DNA of 64,000 bases from Albifimbria verrucaria (lineage: Eukaryota > Ascomycota > Sordariomycetes > Hypocreales > Stachybotryaceae): positions 3,100,001 through 3,164,000 of the forward strand of contig JAHREC010000049.1 in NCBI GenBank assembly GCA_020081605.1, in the 5' to 3' direction. Shown one piece after another: positions 55,061-64,000 of this stretch. The notes under the pieces are model-generated. The model did no database searches, was not told the origin of the DNA, and worked only from the letters and a program-made list of their open reading frames with translations. The number at the start of each line of letters is the position of its first letter. The stretch's first letter is position 1. Made by a program: the position numbers and the translations under genes.

Positions 55061-58000
55061 GATGTACGAGTTTGGCATAATAATGATCTCATGATGTGTA
55101 TTCCTCTTGGCCTGGATTCCTACTGATCATGCTCAAATGATTTCCCTTCCCGGCGATTGTCCATGTCAGCACACAGGATTCCGCAAACGGAATCTAAACG
55201 TGCATGATACGAGTTTTAAGGCCTTTAACTACTTGGCGCTACAGGGAATTAGATAACGGTTCGCTGCTGGAGCGCGTCTTGGTGCCACGAGAGTTACACG
55301 CGGATGATGTCATGATTGGGCAAGGGCGTCGCACCATGAATACTAGTCACGAACTACAGCGTGCCGTCTCTGGGCTCGACAGCTGCATCCGGATCCTCTT
55401 GACTCGACGGACGAGGTTGATGTGATAGTGTAGCGTGTTAAGCTTCCGAGGATTGGGCACGTCGACTGCAAGGGAGGTGCTGCGGGACGAATCAGCAACT
55501 CAAGCCGCACACCAAGCGGTCAGATACGAGGATGATGGGCCGGTAACCAGCCAAGTTGGGCAAAAGTCCCCATGACGCTAAAGAGCAGACAAAGACAGAC
55601 AAGGTTCGGCTAGAGGAGGCTCGCCCTGGCGCGGTTAGCAGATGTTGACATGGAGGCTAAGGATGTGTCGAAAGGTCAGTCGTGGATAGCGGGGCGTGCT
55701 AATGGTGCTAGAAGCCTAGCTCCACGATCAACATCAGCACATGGCTTCCTCCGGCAGACCCGCTGGGGGTCTAGTCAAGGAACGAAGGGATAGCCATTGG
55801 CCTGACTAGTGGCCGGTAGAGGTGAGCTTGCCTGGGAGAAAGCAACCTCACAGCTCAGCATCGTGCTGTTGTTGTCTGCCCTCATTCGAGGATGCATCCA
55901 AGACATTTTTCAGGAACGGGTAGCAATGTAGTAAGACGTGCATTGCATGTTGCCCTGACCGAGGTGGGCAAAAAGAAAGAAGAGCCATAGGCTGCAGAAG
56001 AAAATAAAGTGCTTAGACCAGGTAGCACTTGAAGCAGGCTAAGAGAAGAAGAAACTTTTCTGGCTGAGAAGAGACTATGTTGCGAATAGTCATTGACGTA
56101 CTCAATTGAGTTTTTTTCTTTTTCTTCTTCTTCTCTTGTCTCTCTTGTCCCTTCTGTGCTTAGTCTCCACGTAGCCTACCATTAGGCAGGGCAGCGTGCA
56201 TATTGGGGTCTTGGTCCGAGGGACTTGGCGCCTGGTAGCCAGGGGATAGGTGGTGATGATTCAACATGGTTGGTTGGCGATACGTCAGAATGCGACCTTG
56301 GCAAAGGCACGGCAAGCGGCAGCCGTGCGGCAGAGGGTTGGCCGGTACGGCTTTGCTATCCGGCTGAGGATTGTCGGTCGAGCATGCATGCCGTGGTTCA
56401 GGCAATATGTAGAATCGTGATGGTTGGTATAAGAGCAGAACCAAGGCACGGGGAAGCGGGGAAGTCAGCGTAGCGAGCGTATGACGAGCAGCAGGTAGCA
56501 CAGCAGCAGGGTTGCCCGGAGCGGAGGAGGGAATGTTGAGAAGACGAGGCAAAAGAAAATTCTGATAGAATAGACTCTCGTACCTGTAACACGCCGTCAC
56601 AATAAGCAGAAGTTTCTGAGCGGGAACTAGGAGTGTAAGCGTGAGAATCACGAAGGCGAAGAGGGCCAAGCCAATGGAGGAGACGAGGCTCTACAACGCC
56701 GTCCTTGGCCTAGTGCTGTACATGCGATAGCCTAGCAGGAAGCATCGGCGCTGAAGTACTGTAGTAGCCTACTACTGTTGTTCGTCCAGCAGCCAACTAC
56801 CACCTAAGTTAGGTACCTCCCTACCTAAGGTCCCTACTAAGGTACTGCCTGCTACTGTGCCTCGCTCAGCGTCTTACCTAATGGCAGGGTACTTTGCGCT
56901 GTCCGGCTTGGTCGCCGACCTCACACTCGACTTGCAACCCACTCACACCTCCTCCACCTTCTCATGTTTTCTCTGTTTTCTTATTCCTCGTCCAGCTTTT
57001 GGGGGCTGGGCTAGACGGCCTGGACTGGGCGCCAGCTGCAGCCCGTCTCGTAAATGCTCACCCCTTCGACAACAGCCGCCTGCACGTCTTCTAGATCATC
57101 ATACATGCCAAGCTGGCCCTACGGACAGGCCCCTCGCTCGCTCCCCCACCAGTGAGTGGATGGGATGGAGCAACATGGTGCTTCGGAAATACCCTCATGC
57201 CACCCGTGAAGCAACGGTCAAGCATCGCAGTTCGGAAGCGGAAATATGATTCATTTCCATCTCAAAACGTGGACTGCATGTTTCGAGTTGTCGCCTGAAA
57301 ATAGATGAAGCGAGGCATGGATTGCACAGCCGCATGCCAGGTCCGTTCTGCTCGCGCAGCATACACGCTTGCCAACAGGGCCGGGCGCATGGGCCGACTG
57401 TCGAGCAACGCGTTGTGGCTCGTGTCGAGACAGCGCACATCACATTACATCGCCTAGCCAACTCTATGCTACCGTACCATACCGCACCGCACCGTACCGT
57501 ACCGCGCTGCGCTGCACTGCATTGCACTCTTGTCGGTCAGAAGTCCCATCTCTGGGATGCTGCGGCCCTTGACCACGTCCCCCGTCCATTGGCCAACCGT
57601 CTCTTCCTGTTCTGTCCACAACGATGATCTCTTCTGTCGCTTGTTCCTGGGAAGCTCGCCTTCTCCATATTTCCCATGCTCTCAATCGACCGATCGCTCA
57701 TCACAAGTGTGCTGAACGCCGTCGCCCTTGCCCGATGACGCTGACTTCACGCTATACTCTCTGCTCTTTACACCATTGGCATTGTGGTCCGGCCGACGGA
57801 GCGGCATCAACAAGCAAGGTTGGGCCACCATGGAGACGGCACAAACTGCACATGCAATAAGCAAGTTTTCGTGTTCCCTGGTGGCTTTCTTGGGCCCCCT
57901 CGTTGGCTCACGACCCTGCCGCACTACCTGAAGAGGCATGAATTTGTCGTATTGTGGCTCCCCTCCTTCCAAATGGCATTGCCCAGTACCACAACCCACG

Positions 58001-59115
58001 GCTCCCTGCCCTGTTGCCTGTGCCAAGCATCTGAGACGACTGTGGTGGTCTATGTCGGCAGAGCGCGCACACAGCTTGCTACGCATTTAGCAGGAGACGT
58101 CTGTTTCCTGGGCCCACGGAAATTAACGTCGAGATACATCCCATGTTCCTCAAGTCCTATCTTGTTTTATCCTACTCTGCAGCTCGCACGTGGAAATTAC
58201 TATGCCTGCTGTCCTGATACCGTACTCTGCGCCTTGCTGACATTGGACGGCATCGCCTAGTCTGTGCTCCGACTCTCCAAACCATCCCCATCGTCGCACA
58301 AACCTTGATCGTTTATCGAGCACGGCCTTGCTCGCTGCTAATAGAGACACGCCTCATCGGCCTTCTGCCTGTCTGCCCCGGCCCTCTGCCAACGTTCCTC
58401 GACCGGTGTTATCCAGTTCTCGTCCGTTGGTAAGGCTTTCATATCCTGCTCTTCTAAGCACTCCATACTTCGTGTCATCTAGGAACGGCAATCCATCGTC
58501 ATTTTTAGGTCCCAAAGTCCTACTAACAGGGATGAGCCATCGATGCCGTCAGACGCTTTGACTTGACCGGGGGACCAACCCACCACACGATCTGTCGGTT
58601 CTTTTGGGCTATGGAGCTGATCCGTCGGTTCGGCCCCGGACGAGACACCCACGCTAGCGGGCTGGACGTACTCCCTCAAGAGCCCCATGCACGATGCCAA
58701 TGCATTCCCGCATGGTCGCTCCAGTGAGCTCCAGCCACATACTATCTTAGGGTGCTTCTAGGCTCGGAGTATCGTGTCACTTGCGCAGAGCAACTCACCC
58801 TCCATCAGCCTGTTGGTTCTTGCCCTTTGGTCCAGGATGTCATACATTGGGCCTGCTCGGCTGGACTGACCCACTGCTCTCTCTCACAAGCCGTAGATAT
58901 AAGTCGTCCTCCAGCCTCCCACTTGGCCAGTCTGACTCTTCCCAATCATACTTCACTCTACATCTTTCGTTACCACTCCAACCTCCTTGCTTTGGTTGTC
59001 TTCAAGTAGCCAACTCGTTCAGGTTACTTAAGTCCCCTCGCTGTCTCTGCCTACCAAGCTTGCCACCTTTTCCACTCTACTGTTCAACATTCGCTCAATA
59101 CATCTAATCTTCACA
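55061..59115. other. long gene-poor region upstream of the wall protein gene
   Basis: 4 kb with no convincing gene. Open frames at 56160-56669 and 57195-58260 lack features and overlap on several frames. It holds GGTACCTCCCTACCTAAGG near 56810, a drifting pentamer repeat at 57471-57525, and CT-rich DNA close to the wall protein start, compatible with a long leader or promoter. Long, untranslated or regulatory RNA cannot be excluded. Confidence 0.5.
57471..57525. repeat. drifting pentanucleotide repeat (ACCGY to RCTGC)
   Basis: Eleven consecutive 5-bp units in register: ACCGT, ACCAT, ACCGC twice, ACCGT twice, ACCGC, GCTGC twice, ACTGC, ATTGC. The unit changes stepwise along the array. Confidence 0.8.
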
Positions 59116-60387
59116 ATGAAGTTCTCCGTTGCCATCCTCGCCCTGGCCGCTTCGGCCCTGGGTTACGATCTGGAAGTCCGTGGCGGACACAAGGGTGAGG
59201 CCGAGACTACCACTCTCGTTACTTACACCACTGTGACCACCTGCCCTGTCACCTCCACCTACACCGAGAAGGGAACGTAAGGCTACCTCAACTCACCCTC
59301 ACATCTGCAGCATTCTTACTGATCTTCCATAGCACCTACTGCGTGACCGAGCTCACCACTTCTACCCTCGTCGTGACTGAGTGCAAGGGCTGCGTTGTTA
59401 CCGTTCCTGGACCTGTTGTCACCGAGACTCACAAGGAAGAGGTTGAGGTTACTTACACCACCGTCTGCCCTGTCACCGAGACCGTCACTGGCGCCGGCGA
59501 GACTCACGTCACCACCTACACTACAACCAGCACGGTTGTCACCAAGGTTCCCACCACCATCATTGAGAGCGTTGCTGGCCCCACCGTCACTGCCACCGAG
59601 AAGGATCAGGTTGAGGTGACCTACACCACTGTCTGCCCTGTCACTGAGACCGTCACTGGCGAGACCGAGACCTATGTCACTACCTACACTGCCACCAGCA
59701 CCGTCGTTACCCAGGTCGCTTCGACCGTTCTCGAGAGCATTGCCGGTCCCACGGTTACTGCCACTCACACTGAGGAGGTTGATGTTACCTACACCACCGT
59801 CTGCCCCGTGACTGAGACCGTCACTGGTCCTGGCGAGACTCACGTTACCACCTACAGCACCACCTCCACTGTCGTTACCAAGGTCGTCACCACCATTGTT
59901 GAGACCGTCAAGGGTGAAGACTCTACTGTCACTGCCACCGACATTGACGTGACCACCCTCACCAGCTACTGCCCCGTCACTGAGGTCAAGACCATTGACG
60001 GTGAGGAGGTCACTGTCACCTTCACCTCCAAGAGCGTCATCGTCACCAAGGTGCCTCACGTTGTTCACGTCACCGTCACTGAGCCCGATGAGACCAAGTA
60101 CCACACTGAGATTGACTTCGAGACTGCCACCAACGTCTACGAGGTCACTGAGACTGTTGTCCACGAGGGAGAGACCATCACCCGCACTGCTCACCTCACC
60201 TCCACCACTGTGCAGTCCGTGACCCGCCCTACCACCGTCATTGAGCAGCCTCCCCTGCTGAGACCACTGTCAGCGAGGTTCCTGCCACTACCACTCCTCC
60301 CGCTGTTCCCCTACTGGCGCTGCTTCCGCCAACCAGGCCCCTGCCATTGCCTTCATGGCCGGTATTGCCGCTTTCGCTCTGCTCTAA
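59116..60387 (+). CDS. Thr/Val-rich repeat wall protein, probably GPI-anchored
   Basis: The signal peptide is MKFSVAILALAASALG. Exons 59116-59276 and 59333-60387. The mature protein is nearly all Thr, Val, Glu and Ser. Three 56-residue repeats each contain VTYTTVCPVTETVTG, ETHVTTYTTTSTVVTKV and GPTVTAT; a diverged fourth copy (LTSYCPVTEVKTIDGEE...) follows. Each repeat keeps a single Cys in the CPVTE motif. The C-terminus, ASANQAPAIAFMAGIAAFALL, is a hydrophobic tail after small residues, as in GPI signals. Two C runs (60252-60255 and 60308-60311) lack one base each; repair turns the Arg/Leu-rich end into IEQPPPAETTVSEVP...PPAVPPTGAAS and gives about 405 residues. Cell-wall location is inference from composition. 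The antisense strand is open for 292 codons, a composition artefact. Confidence 0.82.
59442..59945 (+). repeat. 168-bp tandem coding repeat, three copies
   Basis: The GTTGAGGTTACTTACACC-type start recurs at 59442, 59610 and 59778, an exact 168-bp period encoding 56 residues. Third positions differ freely while the protein is kept, which suggests selection on the repeat protein. Confidence 0.9.
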
Positions 60388-63300
60388 ATCACATTTTCCT
60401 TTCTCCCATTTGACGAATAATCACAACGAATTAATGGTTGCACGAGCTCTCTTCCGTCAGAGGATCTTAAAATTTCCTTAGGAGCCAGGCAATGGCGGAT
60501 GTGGAAAGGGATCTGCATTTGGGTTTTCTTTGGGCTTTGTTATTTTGAGACGTATGGTGTAATCAGTATACTAATGGACGGGACGTGGGGAATGTTCCTT
60601 GGTTCTTCCTTTAGCCTGGCCGCGAGGCCAGAGTTACATCTTTGATTATCTTCGCAGTATATATACTTTGCGCTATAGAGGCGCGATGGTGGCTTGGATC
60701 TGTGGAAGGGTATTAGTTTTAGGCTGGGTTAGTCTTTTATATCAATTTCGTTATTCAAAGATGAAGAAGTACACCGCTGTGTTGCTTGACTGTAGTACAA
60801 CATGAGGGTTCAGGACTGCCTACAGGGTGCTCGTAAAGAAAGATCAGCAAGTCCCATTGTATAATCTTTCTCGCCTGACATGCCCCGGTTTTCGGCAACA
60901 TTTTATCAACAGATCGACAGACAACTTCCAACCCCGGTGAATTATAGCATCGCTAGAAGGAATTAGGTTGGCTAGTTCCCGTCTAAGTTGTGTCTCGATA
61001 TATATTCGCCTCCCGATCTTGATACTGGAAATAACGAAACTCTACCTACGTTAGAGTTTTTGACTTTAACCATAACCCTACGTTTATTATCGATGTCTTG
61101 GAATTTATCCGAGCACTAGGCAATCGTGGCTGGTGGTGAGTGTGGCTCTCGTGACCTACATTCCCATCTTGTTTGATTCGCTTCATGACGGAAAAGGAAG
61201 AGTGGGCATTGTCAGATGTGGATGAGAACTAGCAATGGAATTTGCAATGCTTGCAGATAGAGGCGTGTTGTGATCTTACCCTATATCCAGCCTACTAAAC
61301 AGAATATCACCAAGATGGAGGGTAAGGGCTGCGTTCAGTGATCTCTGTATTATTCAAGTGGGATATTTTATTCTCAATACCAACAACTGGTCTCTTTTTG
61401 GGTGTTACTTCCATGTTGCATCTCTAGCTAAGTGAGATTTGACACAATTATGATGTAGTCCGATTCACCTGTGAACACTGCTCAAGAGAACCTAACCTAC
61501 AGCGAACTAACTGACAGTAAAGAGACTACTCAAACAAGAAGTAATTCTGATTGCAGATAATTGGATTTAGAGCTAGCCAAGTGGAAGTTGACGAGACACT
61601 GGAGGGGTGTAGAGAGATATGGCATGTTTCGAAGATTCTCATTGAGATGTTGGCAAGGGATGTTCTACGTGGCGTCGTGGGAGACAGACCAAGGTAGCAT
61701 ACGCATCGGATATGTTGTAGTCAGAAACTAGAGACTGTTTGTCGTGTCTAGAACCTGCCTAGCTAACCAGTGTTGGTCATCGAATGACAAGGATTTCGAT
61801 CTTTGCTCGAAGTCCCAATGGAGGGTGAACGGCCAATGAACAGTCAACACATGGGAAAGGGTCCCTCATCTCGAAGAATCTGTCTCATTTGAGACTGCTT
61901 ACAGTGGCGGTAGATAGGTGTTGGTTGCGACGATGAACGTCTCCGGGACCGTGATCCTACTTACTGCAGGAGGAATGACACAGGAGACAAATTCCTCATT
62001 CTTTACCCGAACTTGCCGCACAAAAGTCCTTAAAGGAACTTCTCTTTCAGAGGATCACGTTTCAGGGAGCAAGCAAGGATTCCAGCCCTATTGTGCAGCT
62101 AAGGCCCCTTTATTTTGCTCGCAGATGTGCTCCTCTGTATATGGGGAAACGCGCACACGACTTTTCTGATTAGGTAGATGAGCGAGGCTACAAGAGCACA
62201 GCAGGGCTGGCTAGGATGAAGCAAGGATGCACTTTGAGCCACTTGCCCTGGCCCTTCATTTGACACACACGGCAACGCGTGCCGGCCAAGAGTGGAATGG
62301 CCAAGTGGTAGTCCGCACATCTATTTTCTCGAGGGGTTGTGTGCGCGTATAGACTTGAGGAAGTGAACAGGCTACAGGATGACACATACAACGTATATTT
62401 TATATGAAGAACTGGTGTTACAATAAGAACCTTTTAAAGATCGAGGTTTTTTGAGGTATTATCTTCTACAGTATTGTCATACACGTAACACTTGCGGTGT
62501 CGTTACGTGTAAGAGAGCTCCGTCGTGCACGGCCTCGGAAATATCCAGATCAAGAAGCTGCATAGAAATTCGGAGCGAGCGAACATTAGAAACCTGGCTT
62601 GAGGCTCTGCTTGCCAATTTGGGAACCCAACCTGGCACGGTCGATGTTGGGTGAGGCCATGTGCGTGCTCCGACTGTCCAGCCTGGCCCGTCAAGGGTGT
62701 GGCACCCCGGTCTTGCAACTTACAGGGGATTTAACCTTGCACTGTAAGCATGGACACACGCATGATCCGGTAAGGCGAAACTTGATGTGCGTGGAACACG
62801 TCGAAGTGTTCTACGGTTTATTCTTGGTAACTGGCTGTGTCCGAGCAGCCCCCTTGCCATCGGAAATAGAACAATGCAGGACATCTCGGAAGATTCCCAT
62901 GTTTCGTTCATGCAATGACGATATCTCTGTTTGCTGTGGTTCCGTCTGTCTCTTACTCTTGTTCTCATCGAAAACCAGGGCTGTATTGACAGGCCCTTAC
63001 ATAGTAGCCAGGAGATGACACTGAATAGCTGGGTGCCTAGGCACTGCGTCGAACATCAATAGATTCCCTTCCTCGCCCCTCTAACAGGCTTTTGGGAGGA
63101 TAATACACTAAAAACACTTGAGTTGGGGACTTTATATAAATATGCCTGTGTCCTAGTTACTTTCTATGTTGTTGGCGTAGCATCGCTAGTAATTGTCCAT
63201 AACCAACCATCCTATAAACACCTACAATTTTTGCAGATTTTATTCAAGTGCTCAGGCTAGATCTATCCTCAGACTTGTCAAGATTGCATACTTTAGATGT

Positions 63301-63757
63301 TTCCGCATTGCATTCACCACTAGTAGAATGAAACAAAACTTTCTTAGTCCCCATCACTATCGTCCGAAGTCGGATTGGCAAGCATTCATCAGTCTCAGTG
63401 GGTGCCTTGTTGCCGTTGCTATAAAGGAGTGTTGCAAACCACCCGGATAATAATATTAACTCGAAATCCATATTACATTATTTACCAAAAGCTGCACAAT
63501 CGATCCGTGCCCACTAATAGCCGCAGTCCATATGGCATAACTAGATCAAAGTCCATGGTATTCTTTCTTCATTCCCTCCGCAGCCACTATCATTTTCTCT
63601 CATTGGGGTGATATATTGTTCTTTTGCTCAAAAATACCGTCGCAACTTCCTAGTCAACTCTTTCGACTTGCTACTACACTCCCAACCACCTCCTTAATAA
63701 TGCTAACTTAGTCTCTTCTTCAGTCGTGCAGTGGTATCATAACTTCCTCGGTGTCTC
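60388..63757. other. gene-poor region
   Basis: 3.4 kb with only short frames. A TGGCCAAGTGGT near 62298 looks like a tRNA box A but has no box B partner. No repeats or mobile-element genes recognised. Confidence 0.5.
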
Positions 63758-64000
63758 TTATGTGTGCATTCTGCCAGCATGAGACGGTTCTACATACATC
63801 TCTCGGGGCTGCCGCAGTGGTGGAAGTTCCTCGCCTTCAACCTCTGCTGTCGGCGGGTATACGTGGGAGAGCATAGGTGGGACTTGGCGGCCCAGTAGCT
63901 CTGTATTAGACGGCGTTGTCCTGTGGCTCTGCGTATCTTCCACAGGAATTGGTAGTTGCATTTGATCAATTGTTGCAACATCAGGGGAAAGTGGTGGTTT
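63758..64000 (-). CDS. C-terminal part of an unidentified protein (cut by window edge)
   Basis: The minus-strand frame is open from the window end (base 64000) to the TAA at 63758-63760, at least 80 codons with no break. The sequence is Pro/Glu-rich and polar (KPPLSPDVATIDQMQLPIPV, then PPMLSHVYPPTAEVEGEELP) and ends SHAGRMHT. It looks like a disordered C-terminal tail rather than a shadow frame. The internal Met at 63961 is unlikely to be the start. No family can be assigned. Confidence 0.45.
   Translation of the reverse strand, partial: KPPLSPDVATIDQMQLPIPVEDTQSHRTTPSNTELLGRQVPPMLSHVYPPTAEVEGEELPPLRQPREMYVEPSHAGRMHT

Noticed and set aside
56160..56669. 169-codon minus-strand frame with a hydrophobic start
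   Set aside because: Leu/Pro/His-rich without conserved features; overlaps other open frames in GC-mixed non-coding DNA.
59316..60194. 292-codon open frame antisense to the wall protein
   Set aside because: Arises from the Thr/Val codon composition (ACC, GTC) of the sense repeats; the Gly/Asp/Leu/Ser-only product is a shadow.
62290..62330. tRNA-like box A (TGGCCAAGTGGT)
   Set aside because: No GGTTCGANTCC box B within range and no cloverleaf could be drawn.

Overview
The window looks like nuclear DNA of a filamentous ascomycete (Pezizomycotina, most likely Sordariomycetes/Hypocreales; this placement is inference). The genes carry short 47-80 nt GT-AG introns, some with visible CTAAC branch sites. 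They include fungal-specific families (HET domain, Afi1-type DENN protein, PEX8, DDR48-like repeats, GPI-type wall proteins), spaced by 0.1-4 kb on both strands.

Layout. 1-5.6 kb: 3' end of an NRDE2 gene, a phosphoinositide phospholipase C, and a minus-strand SYGSSRR-repeat stress protein. 7.4-16 kb: an accessory-looking block with a secreted GPI-type protein, a membrane glycoprotein, a HET-domain protein and a 2EXR/F-box-like protein, all with clean reading frames. 16.6-21.5 kb: RPB6 and TFIIIA, divergently transcribed from a 358-bp shared promoter, then a ZRT3-like vacuolar zinc transporter. 23.5-27.5 kb: an EndoG/NUC1 nuclease and the polyadenylation factor PFS2. 29-35 kb: a DGAT1-type acyltransferase, STE14/ICMT, a TMEM170-like protein and PEX8, all acting in ER, lipid or peroxisome biology. 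35-44 kb: a secreted LysM-like protein with a Cys-rich tail, S-formylglutathione hydrolase, AFI1 and a myosin regulatory light chain. 46-50 kb: a TPR-DnaJ co-chaperone, a small acidic/TM ORF and Mediator subunit MED10. 53-60.4 kb: an MFS transporter and a Thr/Val-repeat wall protein. The window ends in a gene cut by the right edge. The 49.9-53.2, 55.1-59.1 and 60.4-63.7 kb stretches show no convincing genes apart from one orphan ORF.

The most striking property is technical. More than 30 one- or two-base contractions, nearly all in C/G runs with a few in T/A runs, break the reading frames of at least 15 otherwise well conserved genes. Restoring one or two bases to each run recovers a continuous family-like protein. 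This fits homopolymer errors in the assembly better than mass pseudogenisation. Coordinates below span each whole gene across such breaks, so simple ORF translations of these genes are wrong near the listed sites.

The most interesting biological candidates are a threefold Cys-module tail on a LysM-like secreted protein, an acidic/transmembrane ORF lying in frame behind the TGA of the DnaJ gene, the RPB6-TFIIIA bidirectional promoter with a perfect palindrome, and a recurrent GTAGGTACC-type motif in intergenic DNA.
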